DNA of 64,000 bases from the NCBI RefSeq assembly GCF_020034665.1, contig NZ_JAIQDI010000001.1, forward strand, positions 3,162,001 through 3,226,000. Reading direction: 5' to 3'. The first letter of the stretch is position 1; each line of letters opens with the position of its first letter. The notes under the pieces are model-generated. The model ran no database searches. It had not been told where the DNA came from and saw only the letters and a program-made list of their open reading frames with translations. This document shows, piece after piece, positions 16,676-24,446 of the stretch. The translations under genes were made by a program, and so were the position numbers. This DNA is from Niabella beijingensis (lineage in GTDB: Bacteria > Bacteroidota > Bacteroidia > Chitinophagales > Chitinophagaceae).

Positions 16676-18757
16676 ATGAAAACAAGATCATTTTTCGTTG
16701 TAATTGGAGTTGTTCTTTTATGCTGCTGTACCAAGATCCGGCAGGATCTGAATACCCCGGTTGTTACAGCTTCTGCCAGAAACCTTGCGCCTGTAGGGGT
16801 TGTGGCGGCTAATGATTCGGCCTTTGATGTTACAACGTTTGCGGGCACGGGTATGGCAGGAAGCGGCAATGGTACTTCCGGAGATCCGCGCACGGCACAG
16901 TTCAATAAACCGGAGGGCCTGGTCTTCGACTCAAAAGGGAATCTGTTTGTGGCGGACCGCGACAATCATGTGATCCGGAAGATTACGCCCTCGGGAACCG
17001 TTTCCCTGTTTGCGGGCATAGCGGGTGTGACAGGGGCAGCGAATGGTGCGCCGGGTGTGGCAACATTTAACCGGCCGATACGGATCGCGATCGATAATGC
17101 GGATAATCTCTATGTAGCGGACCGCGACAATGCACGCATCCGGAAGATCACCCCAGCAGGTATTGTTTCAACCATTGCCGGCTCCACAGCGGGAAGCGGT
17201 GCTGCACAGTTTAACTGGCCCGTGGATGTTGCGGTTACCGGGGACGGGAAAACGGTTTACGTGGCCGACTCAAAAAATCACCGGATCCAGAAATTAAGTC
17301 TGAGCGGTACTTCCTGGAGCACCTCGCTGCTTGCAGGACAGGGGTCGGAAGGCTACCTGGAAGGATCCGGAGCTGCTGCACGGTTTGCCTTCCCTTCCGG
17401 AGTGGCCATCGACAATGCAGGGAATATCATCGTGGCCGACCGGATGAACCATTGTATCAGGAAAGTGACCGCCACAGGTACTACATCGCTGCTGGCAGGC
17501 GTTCCGCAATCGCCGTCCTACAGTTTGGATGCTCCTGCTGAGACGGCCAGGATGGGGCAGCCATTTGGCGTTATGGTAGCGGGGAACGGCAGTATCTATA
17601 TTGCCGATATCGAATTTCATACGATACGGCGGTTAAGCACCGGCCGGTTTCTTTCTACTGTGGCGGGCAATGGCATTGCCGGCGCGCCGGAGACCTATGG
17701 CGCTGAGGACGGAAATTTTTCAAGGTTTAATATCCCCACATCGGTAACGACAGACGGCTCGGGTAATTTTTATGTGGCCGATGTCAACAACAATAAGATC
17801 CGGAAACTGATACCGGAGGCGCGTGTATTACAGGTTGCCCAGGGATGGAAGCAAAGTGAACCGTACCCGGGAATCACCTGGTATTATTTTCATGGGAACC
17901 GTTTCTTTTTACCATCGACGGGCACCAATGAAATTCAGTATGTAAATGTGCTGGATATTGACCTCTCGGTAAATCATCTCGATTTTATGCAGGTGGATTC
18001 GCTTGATAAAACCACCCTTACTTCGATCATCGGAGCGCCCACGCCGGCACTGGCCGCCCTGAGCGGAACCTTTGCAACCCGTATGCCCGCTCCATCCGGT
18101 CCGTATAAGAAATACGCTGCATTTTTAAGGAACAGGGATACTACTTACTGGGATGCCGATATTTATAAAACCAGCTCTTACTGGGTGTATCACGAAGGGA
18201 TGTTCTTTATGGATGGCACAGGGAACATGGGGATCGAAGCCAGTGATATGAACCAGTATCCTTTTGGTCCGGTCCTTCACCGGTACATGATGTCCGGAGC
18301 ACCGCTGCTGATCAGCAATGGTGCGATTGTCGAAAAAACTTCCAGTCCCGCCTGGCCCTCTGCCGCTTTACAGGAACATATCCGGCAGAGTACGGCTTCA
18401 CGCAGTGTAATTGCAATACCGGCGGTCAATAACCACGTGCTGCTGATCTGTGCCGAAGGCAAGGCTGCGGGGGCTACTTATTGCAGCCCTGTACCTGCCG
18501 GCTTCGGAATGACCACACCGGATCTTGCGGTATTTATCAAACAGTATTTTAATGCGGCAGGCGCATTAAATCTTGACGGAGGCGGATCGGCAAGTATGTG
18601 CTTAAAGGGTTATGGAGATGATGGAGGGGTTGCCGGCGGACTGGGGGTGATCAGTCATCCTGCCTGGAGTTCAACACCCTGTCCTAGCCCCGGTAACCGG
18701 TATTCGAATCAGCGCAATTTTATGCAGGATGCGATAGCAGTGCTTCCGAATGAGTAG
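16676..18757 (+). CDS. NHL-repeat propeller fused to phosphodiester glycosidase-like domain
   Basis: 693 residues with an N-terminal lipoprotein-type signal (VVLLCCC). Residues about 50-385 hold six NHL repeats, each with the pattern F.xPxGvavD.xGNlyVADxxNhxIRKitp, predicting a six-bladed propeller. The remaining ~300 residues end in LNLDGGGSASMCLKGYGDDGG (about 630-650), the signature block of the NAGPA/DUF2233 phosphodiester glycosidases, preceded by NHVLLICAEGK. The first family motif (NGDFF in the neighbour) is not obvious: SGTFATR occupies that area, so activity is uncertain. The propeller could bind the polymer that the glycosidase domain acts on. It follows the beta-helix gene after 130 bp. 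Confidence 0.8.
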   Translation: MKTRSFFVVIGVVLLCCCTKIRQDLNTPVVTASARNLAPVGVVAANDSAFDVTTFAGTGMAGSGNGTSGDPRTAQFNKPEGLVFDSKGNLFVADRDNHVIRKITPSGTVSLFAGIAGVTGAANGAPGVATFNRPIRIAIDNADNLYVADRDNARIRKITPAGIVSTIAGSTAGSGAAQFNWPVDVAVTGDGKTVYVADSKNHRIQKLSLSGTSWSTSLLAGQGSEGYLEGSGAAARFAFPSGVAIDNAGNIIVADRMNHCIRKVTATGTTSLLAGVPQSPSYSLDAPAETARMGQPFGVMVAGNGSIYIADIEFHTIRRLSTGRFLSTVAGNGIAGAPETYGAEDGNFSRFNIPTSVTTDGSGNFYVADVNNNKIRKLIPEARVLQVAQGWKQSEPYPGITWYYFHGNRFFLPSTGTNEIQYVNVLDIDLSVNHLDFMQVDSLDKTTLTSIIGAPTPALAALSGTFATRMPAPSGPYKKYAAFLRNRDTTYWDADIYKTSSYWVYHEGMFFMDGTGNMGIEASDMNQYPFGPVLHRYMMSGAPLLISNGAIVEKTSSPAWPSAALQEHIRQSTASRSVIAIPAVNNHVLLICAEGKAAGATYCSPVPAGFGMTTPDLAVFIKQYFNAAGALNLDGGGSASMCLKGYGDDGGVAGGLGVISHPAWSSTPCPSPGNRYSNQRNFMQDAIAVLPNE

Positions 18758-18801
18758 CCGCTCCTGCTGTTTTTAATGAACTTTTTATCTTGTTTTTTAG
18801 A

Positions 18802-19695
18802 ATGAAACGGTCAGAAATGAATCATGGTGCACAGCAGAACTTCGTTCTCCTGCTGTTATGCATGCTGGTAGCATCCCTGCCATGCAAGGCACAGCAGAAC
18901 ATGCGCTTTATTACCTATAATATCCTTCAGGGAATGAAGCGGGACAGTGCTGCGGGCAAACCGGCCTTTGTGGAATGGGTAAAAAAAATGGATCCGGATG
19001 TTCTGGCACTTCAGGAAGTGACGGGCTTTACTCAGGCCGGTCTGGAAGCAATGGCCGCCGCGTATGGACACCCGTACGCGGTGCTGCTGACCGAAGGGGA
19101 GAAATATCCTGTTGCGATCACTTCAAAGTATCCCATTACAGGAGTCCGGAAGGTGTATGATAATATGGACAGGGGATTTATTATTTCAGAGATCGCCGGC
19201 TATCACACGGTGGTCGTGCATCTGACACCTTTTGATTACCGTAAGCGGCAACAGGAGATCCGCTTGCTGATTGCTGAGATAAAAAGCGCAACATATTCCG
19301 GCAACTGGGTTTTAATGGGTGATTTTAATACGGTTTCCCCGCAGGATTCAATGGCCTACCGGGATGGCAGGCTGGCTGCGGCCTACCGGCGTTATGAGCA
19401 GCAGTATGCACCCATCCTGAAGCTGAACGACGGTAAGATCGACTACTCGGTCATTCAGCAGGTGCTGGATAACGGCTTTTGTGATGTGTTGAAAATAAAG
19501 AATGCTTCTTTTACCAAAACCGTTCATCCGAAGGCCTTTGAGCCCAAAACAGGAGTGGATATCCCGTCGCGGATCGATTTTATTTTTGTAGATACGGCGC
19601 TCAGGAAACAGGTACGGACTGCCCGGGTGATCACGGATGCCTTTACAGATCAGTATTCCGATCATTACCCGGTTTTTCTTGATCTGGAAAAATGA
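18802..19695 (+). CDS. Endonuclease/exonuclease/phosphatase family hydrolase, secreted
   Basis: About 297 residues from the ATG at 18802; an upstream TTG at 18790 is less likely. It has a Sec signal (FVLLLLCMLVASLPCKAQQ). Family metal- and phosphate-binding motifs are all present: RFITYNILQG, DVLALQEVT (Glu metal ligand), WVLMGDFNTVSP (Asp/Asn), SRIDFIFVD and YSDHYPVFLDL (Asp-His). Members are DNases, sphingomyelinases, inositol phosphatases and other Mg-dependent phosphodiesterases. Secretion and the position at the end of the NAGPA locus suggest it finishes a phosphodiester or phosphomonoester cleavage, although a nuclease cannot be excluded. Confidence 0.88.
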   Translation: MKRSEMNHGAQQNFVLLLLCMLVASLPCKAQQNMRFITYNILQGMKRDSAAGKPAFVEWVKKMDPDVLALQEVTGFTQAGLEAMAAAYGHPYAVLLTEGEKYPVAITSKYPITGVRKVYDNMDRGFIISEIAGYHTVVVHLTPFDYRKRQQEIRLLIAEIKSATYSGNWVLMGDFNTVSPQDSMAYRDGRLAAAYRRYEQQYAPILKLNDGKIDYSVIQQVLDNGFCDVLKIKNASFTKTVHPKAFEPKTGVDIPSRIDFIFVDTALRKQVRTARVITDAFTDQYSDHYPVFLDLEK

Positions 19696-19742
19696 TCTCG
19701 TGAAGGTGCCCTATTCCTGTCCGGCCGGATCAATGGAAATAC

Positions 19743-20372
19743 TTAGCCATTGGAAGGATCAAAGACGATCCGGTTGGCCAGGTTGATCTCATCCTCGCTG
19801 ATGGTATGTCCCATGTTGGGATAGACCTTCTCTGTTACGGCCGCATTCATTTGGGTAAGTACCCGGGTGGTTTCATGTACCCGCTCTACCGGCACATGAA
19901 AGTCAGGATCGCTGGTGCCGATGAATACCGGGGTTTGTTTAAAATCGCCTTTATAGTTTTCTGTATAAAGCTGATCACCGATCAGTCCGCCGGTAAAAGC
20001 CACGGCACCGCCATAATGCTGTGCATGCCGCGCAATGTATTCAAGCGTAAGACAGGCACCCTGCGAAAAGCCAAGGAAGTAAATGTTCTTTTCCGGGATA
20101 CCCGCTTTTAATGCGGTATCCACGGTTTGTTTTACGATGGTGATAGCAGATGAAAGCCAGGGCTCATTGTCTTTCGCCGGGGCCATAAAGGAATGGGGAT
20201 ACCAGGTATGATTGGCGGCCTGCGGCGCCAGCAATGCGGTCGCTTTCAGGTTGAGATAACCGGCAAGGGATAAAATATCACCGGCACTGCTGCCCCTGCC
20301 ATGCAGCAGGATCAATGCCCTGGAAGCTTTGCCCAATTCCGTTCCGCTGGTAGTGAGGTTCAATGTATGCAT
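19743..20372 (-). CDS. Alpha/beta hydrolase, phospholipase/carboxylesterase family (MhqD-like)
   Basis: 209 residues, cytoplasmic. Catalytic triad: nucleophile Ser in GFSQGACLTLEY, Asp in GTSDPDFHVP and His in NMGHTISEDE. The early motif LLHGRGSSAGD supplies the oxyanion hole. Length and motifs match small carboxylesterases such as B. subtilis MhqD. It lies 71 bp downstream of a ring-cleaving dioxygenase gene on the same strand, the pairing known from quinone-responsive mhq operons. It probably hydrolyses a product of ring cleavage or quinone detoxification. It is convergent with the phosphatase-family gene, with a 10-bp palindrome in the 47-bp gap. Confidence 0.88.
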   Translation of the reverse strand: MHTLNLTTSGTELGKASRALILLHGRGSSAGDILSLAGYLNLKATALLAPQAANHTWYPHSFMAPAKDNEPWLSSAITIVKQTVDTALKAGIPEKNIYFLGFSQGACLTLEYIARHAQHYGGAVAFTGGLIGDQLYTENYKGDFKQTPVFIGTSDPDFHVPVERVHETTRVLTQMNAAVTEKVYPNMGHTISEDEINLANRIVFDPSNG

Positions 20373-20443
20373 GTGTTGTTCGTGTTAATTTTATTAATGT
20401 GTAAGGATAAATCCTCCTCGGATGGAAGAGGGGGCGGACCGTC

Positions 20444-21373
20444 TTATAATCCGGGAAGTACCGCTTCAATTTTTGTACGGGCGGGTTCATATTGTTTGGG
20501 CAGTTTTAATGCGGTGCCCAATTGCTCCAGGGATTCATCCCGCGTAAAGCCCGGATTATCCGTTGCAATTTCAAACAACACTCCACCCGGCTCCCGGAAA
20601 TAAAGTGAATAGAAATAGTCCCGGTCGATCTTTGGTGTGATGTTCAATCCGGCTGCGGCTATTTTTTCCCTCAGTGCCATCTGAACGGTATCATCCTTTA
20701 CACGGAAGGCGATGTGATGATTGGTGCCTGCCGCATTGCGCCCATGGCCGGCTTCAGGATCTTCGATAATATCAATATAATTGGCGGTATCGATGTTCTC
20801 GTTAACAAAACGATACCGGTTGCCCTCCTGTCCGGTTTGCCGGTAGCCCAGCAGATCGGTCAGCACCTTTGCCGTGGGATCTGCCCGGTGCAGGGTAAGC
20901 GTTGCGTTGTGAAATCCTTTTGTTGCCACACCGGCAGGAACCGCTTCGGTTGTCCAGGGAACGCGGCTATCAGCAGTTTTGGGGATGATCAGCGAAAGTT
21001 GAAGACCATCGGGATCGCTGAAGGACAGCAGCTGTTCGCCGAATATTGCTGTTTCTTCATACGCGATCCTGTTTTCATCAAAACGTTGCTTCCAGAAATC
21101 AAAACTGCCTTCCGGCACACTGTAACCGATATGCGTGGCCATCCCCGCTCCGGGTGTTCCTTTTCCGATGCCTTCCCAGGGAAAGAACGTAAGGATGGTG
21201 CCGGGGGTACCGCTTTCATTGCCGTAATAAAAATGATAGGTGCCCGGATCATCAAAGTTGACGGTCTTTTTTACAAGTCTTAATCCCAGCGTGGTTGTAT
21301 AGAACGCGTGGTTGCGTTTTGCATTGTCCGCTATTGCGGTGATATGATGTAATCCTAAAACTTTATTTTCCAT
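20444..21373 (-). CDS. Ring-cleaving dioxygenase, VOC superfamily (MhqO-like)
   Basis: 309 residues with two glyoxalase/VOC modules, about 5-130 (GLHHITAIADNAKRNHAFY at the start) and about 150-280. Candidate metal ligands lie in GLHHIT, TNHHIAFRV and GVLFEIATD. The family includes B. subtilis MhqO, a hydroquinone-specific dioxygenase induced by quinones and thiol-reactive electrophiles. It is followed by an MhqD-like esterase and is divergent from a pirin gene, with a shared control region between. This context strongly suggests aromatic or quinone detoxification. Confidence 0.9.
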   Translation of the reverse strand: MENKVLGLHHITAIADNAKRNHAFYTTTLGLRLVKKTVNFDDPGTYHFYYGNESGTPGTILTFFPWEGIGKGTPGAGMATHIGYSVPEGSFDFWKQRFDENRIAYEETAIFGEQLLSFSDPDGLQLSLIIPKTADSRVPWTTEAVPAGVATKGFHNATLTLHRADPTAKVLTDLLGYRQTGQEGNRYRFVNENIDTANYIDIIEDPEAGHGRNAAGTNHHIAFRVKDDTVQMALREKIAAAGLNITPKIDRDYFYSLYFREPGGVLFEIATDNPGFTRDESLEQLGTALKLPKQYEPARTKIEAVLPGL

Positions 21374-21396
21374 AATCGTGATTTTTTATTGAAACA

Positions 21397-21443
21397 CAAA
21401 GTTACCCCGCAGGAATACGGAAACACTTGAAGTAGATTAAGTG
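21397..21443 (-). promoter_or_regulatory. Promoter and operator of the dioxygenase-esterase pair
   Basis: On the minus strand, the palindromic element CACTTAATCTACTTCAAGTG (21424-21443) is followed by exactly 19 bases and TAACTTTG (21397-21404), a perfect TAnnTTTG -7 box. The ATG is 23 bases further on. The half-sites CACTT and AAGTG are inverted around a 10-base centre, as expected for a dimeric repressor. Architecture and spacing equal those of the pirin operon near 1.95 kb. Confidence 0.6.
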
Positions 21444-21470
21444 GGAATGAATGAAGGTGCCGTTATTTTG
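21424..21470 (+). promoter_or_regulatory. Divergent promoter of the third pirin, sharing the same operator
   Basis: Reading on the plus strand from the same palindrome (21424-21443), 19 bases separate it from TTATTTTG (21463-21470), a one-mismatch -7 box lying 36 bases before the pirin ATG at 21507. The operator is therefore flanked symmetrically by two divergent -7 boxes at identical distance. Confidence 0.5.
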
Positions 21471-21506
21471 TATTGTCGATACAGTACCACTCTAAAACAA
21501 AAAGAT

Positions 21507-22220
21507 ATGCAGTTACAACATTTTAAAGCTTCGGAAAGGGGCGTTAAAGACGCCGGCTGGCTGAAGAGCAATTTTGTTTTCAGTTTCAGCAATTATTACA
21601 ACCCGGTAAAAAGCGCCTTTGGCACCTTGTTTACCTTTAATGATGATTACCTGGCTCCCGGCAAGGGATTTGGTATCCATCCGCATGTAAATATGGAGAT
21701 CATATCCATATTGCTGAAAGGCCGGATGAATCATAAGGACACATTGGGCTATAATACCGAATTTGAAGAGGGCGGGGTGCAGATCATGAGTGCGGGAAGC
21801 GGGCTGCGGCATGAGGAGTACAATATCGGGAAGGAGGAAGTGAACTTCCTGCAGATCTGGATCTATCCCAAACAGCAGAACATTACGCCCCGCTACCAGT
21901 ACCGCAGTTTTCCAAAAGAGGCCAGGAAGAACAAACTGGTCACCATCGTATCACATGAGGAAGGACAGGCACATTGCTGGATCAACCAGAACGCAAAACT
22001 GAGCCTGGGGCACTTCGATAAGGATCATACCACTAATTATTCCTTTAACCCCGAGAATAAATGTCTTTTTTTATTTGTGATCTCAGGATCCGTTACCGTG
22101 AACGGGACAACCGTTCCGCAACGGGATGCCCTCGGGCTCTGGGATACGGATACCGTTGAGATCCGGTGCAATGAAGAAAGCGAGTACCTGATCATTGAAA
22201 CGGTGGTGAATCAGAAGTGA
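21507..22220 (+). CDS. Pirin family protein (YhhW/YhaK type)
   Basis: 237 residues from the ATG at 21507, the length of single-tetrad YhhW-type pirins; an in-frame GTG at 21441 lies inside the promoter and is rejected. The metal tetrad is His58 and His60 in GIHPHVNMEI, and His102 and Glu104 in LRHEEYN. The C-terminal cupin (about 150-235) ends with the usual LIIET strand. It is divergent from the dioxygenase gene with a shared palindromic operator, so it is predicted to be co-induced by quinones or electrophiles. Third pirin in the window. Confidence 0.92.
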   Translation: MQLQHFKASERGVKDAGWLKSNFVFSFSNYYNPVKSAFGTLFTFNDDYLAPGKGFGIHPHVNMEIISILLKGRMNHKDTLGYNTEFEEGGVQIMSAGSGLRHEEYNIGKEEVNFLQIWIYPKQQNITPRYQYRSFPKEARKNKLVTIVSHEEGQAHCWINQNAKLSLGHFDKDHTTNYSFNPENKCLFLFVISGSVTVNGTTVPQRDALGLWDTDTVEIRCNEESEYLIIETVVNQK

Positions 22221-22221
22221 G

Positions 22222-22344
22222 AGGAATAGAATTCAGAATCGGGATTTGAGATTTGGGAACCGAAGCTTTCGTATTGGGATCTGAGTATCCTGACGTCTGA
22301 CTCTGAATCCTCAATTCTGCATTCTCGATTCTCAAATCCAATCC
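22222..22344. other. Convergent intergenic spacer with degenerate inverted repeats
   Basis: The gap between two converging genes is built of related words such as GGATTTGAGA, GAATTCAGAATC and their reverse complements (CTCAAATCC, GATTCTCAAATCC). The two ends can pair over several short blocks. It probably serves as a bidirectional transcript end; no coding content seen. Confidence 0.4.
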
Positions 22345-24309
22345 TCACCGTACCGCAACCTCCCGCTGTTTACCATCAATGGCCAGGGTAAGCCGGATCG
22401 TTCCTGTTTCATAATTATTGCTGGCATTTTCTTTCAGCGTTATTACAGGAGGTTTTTTATCACTGAAAGGATACAGGACTGTAACAAAGGTTTGTGCGGC
22501 GCTGCCGGATTTTGATCTTTCAAAAACGAACGCAGGGCGCTTCAGCTCCTGCCGGTAGGAATAAGAGACCTTGCCTTCCTCTTCTTTTAATGCCGCAGGT
22601 TCCCGGTCCAGGTTTTGGATCAGCAGGTTGTTGCCATCGCCATAAGTGGTATAAACACTTCGCTGCTGCTGGTCAAAAACAGGGTTGCTGTTTTCCTTCA
22701 GCTGAAAGTGTACACCAAGAGTTCCGCTTGCTTTTCCTGCTGCGCGGTCGATGATCAAAAAATATTTTTTGTCTATGAACAGTACGGTCCGCTGATGATC
22801 GAGCCCGGGATAACTGGGATTGGTATAGGTAAGGATGTCGAGATCATTTCCTGTTTTCCACTGCTGCAGGCCGGCTTTGGTGATCACCATATCCTGGTTG
22901 TCCAGCGTCAGGGTGCTGTGCACCCGCGTTTGCCGGTACCAGTTCCTGAGTTTCATGATCGCGGAATCGCCGGCATATACATAACAACCCGCATCGGGGG
23001 TAAAATTGCGGCCGTTGATCCAGAGCTCGAAAGTGCCGTTATCCGGTTGTGCGTGGAAGGCACCGGGAGGACTGGCTTTTAAAACCATTACAGTGGCGTT
23101 GTTATTCCATCCGTTCCGGAAGGTATAAAACCCGGAATTGGTAAGCCCCTTCGAAAGATAGGCAGGTTGTTTCCCTTTTTTACCATCAGCAGCATAATAC
23201 TGAATGATCTCATTCTCCGGGAAAGCCTTTGCCCAGCTGGCATAGGATTTCAGCATCGCGCTTTTTTCAACCAGTTTGGCATCGCTGAAGACCGGGTAGG
23301 TATAATCCGGGAACGAAAAATTGATGGTGGCCAGTATCATTTTTTCCACGGTTTCCCTGTAGCTGGGCGGGAATACCTGGTCCATACCAGCTTGCTGTGC
23401 CGACCGTAGGGCGCTTAAAAAAGTATTGATCATGGCTACATGATAATTGGGCGAGAGCTCCCACTGAACACCGTCTGCATACACTTGTTTCTTTATTTCG
23501 TCGTTCAGAATGGCTGCCCCGCCGCTTCTCCAGGCAGCCGCCTTTTTAAATTCGGGGAAGGATACACCGGCAAAAAGCACCCGCTGTGCCTCAAACAGAC
23601 GGTGGTTGCCCCGGTCTGCATAATTGTTGGAAAGATAATCGGCCTGTTGCTGGTAATTGGTCAGGAACTCCATCAGAAAGGCAGGAGTGAAGTTGAAAGA
23701 ATGCACAAAAATATTAAAGGAGGGCGCCAGGTTCAGGATCCTGTCTGATACTTCCAGCGGGCGCCAGGCGTATTTATCATTTTCTTTGGAAAGTCCCAGC
23801 GGGTTTTTCCTGGCCCAGTCCGTAAACTGGAACATCCATTCTTTGGCATATTGTTCGTTTTTGGTGGCCCGGTATACCAGTGCCATGGATTGCCACCATT
23901 TTACGCGGTGCAGCTGCCAGCGCACTTCATTGTCTTTTACCGGCCAGTATTGCCAGTTGATGTCTTTTCCGTAATAGAAAAATCCGTACCCCTTGTGCGG
24001 CTGGAATTTGTGTTCCAGGGCGCTGTCCGCCGCGGCACGGGTCGCTTTGGCAACCGGCTGGCTGAGTTCTATATCTTCTTCTGCCGCGCTGAAATCCGGT
24101 TCCTTGCTTTTCTTTTGATAATAGCTGAGCAAGGCGGTTGCAGCCGCGTCATACCTGCCGGCCTGTACAGCTGTTTTTACCTTTTCAAGCCCGGGGTAAT
24201 CCAGGTTCAGCAGATCGAACCCGGATTTACCGACGGGCTGCCGTTGTGCGTGGCTGGTTAAGAAAGTGACGGCAAACAGGATGACCGGAATAATTTTTTT
24301 TGGGATCAT
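22345..24309 (-). CDS. hepC: Heparin-sulfate lyase, heparinase III (PL12)
   Basis: 654 residues from the ATG at 24309; a TTG two codons earlier is rejected. It eliminates heparan sulfate at low-sulfation glucuronate linkages, producing 4,5-unsaturated disaccharides. It resembles Pedobacter heparinus heparinase III along its whole length from memory, with near-identical blocks such as QPHKGYG, KDNEVRWQLHRVKWWQ and LKASPPGAFHAQPDNGTFE. Signal peptide at about 1-21, alpha/alpha toroid at about 60-370, beta-sandwich at about 385-650. The presumed catalytic residues Asn235, Tyr289 and His419 are each offset by five from Asn240, Tyr294 and His424 of that enzyme. It lies 137 bp after the GH88 gene, probably in one operon. 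Confidence 0.93.
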   Translation of the reverse strand: MIPKKIIPVILFAVTFLTSHAQRQPVGKSGFDLLNLDYPGLEKVKTAVQAGRYDAAATALLSYYQKKSKEPDFSAAEEDIELSQPVAKATRAAADSALEHKFQPHKGYGFFYYGKDINWQYWPVKDNEVRWQLHRVKWWQSMALVYRATKNEQYAKEWMFQFTDWARKNPLGLSKENDKYAWRPLEVSDRILNLAPSFNIFVHSFNFTPAFLMEFLTNYQQQADYLSNNYADRGNHRLFEAQRVLFAGVSFPEFKKAAAWRSGGAAILNDEIKKQVYADGVQWELSPNYHVAMINTFLSALRSAQQAGMDQVFPPSYRETVEKMILATINFSFPDYTYPVFSDAKLVEKSAMLKSYASWAKAFPENEIIQYYAADGKKGKQPAYLSKGLTNSGFYTFRNGWNNNATVMVLKASPPGAFHAQPDNGTFELWINGRNFTPDAGCYVYAGDSAIMKLRNWYRQTRVHSTLTLDNQDMVITKAGLQQWKTGNDLDILTYTNPSYPGLDHQRTVLFIDKKYFLIIDRAAGKASGTLGVHFQLKENSNPVFDQQQRSVYTTYGDGNNLLIQNLDREPAALKEEEGKVSYSYRQELKRPAFVFERSKSGSAAQTFVTVLYPFSDKKPPVITLKENASNNYETGTIRLTLAIDGKQREVAVR

Positions 24310-24446
24310 TATCAATGATTTTGATGTTTATTCAAACATGCTGATGATAGAACCAGTAGGAGCGCCGGGTATTTATTATTGAATGCATTACGTTAAAGAC
24401 GCTGTTTGCCCGCAGAAGGATGGCGCATCATCAGCCTTACGTGCCC

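Noticed and set aside
19720..19729. Palindrome TCCGGCCGGA between convergent genes
   Set aside because: Too short and without a T-run to call a terminator; could be chance in GC-rich DNA.
24340..24435. 9-bp inverted repeat GCTGATGAT/ATCATCAGC in the GH88-heparinase III gap
   Set aside because: The arms are 78 bases apart and no other support for a structured element was found.
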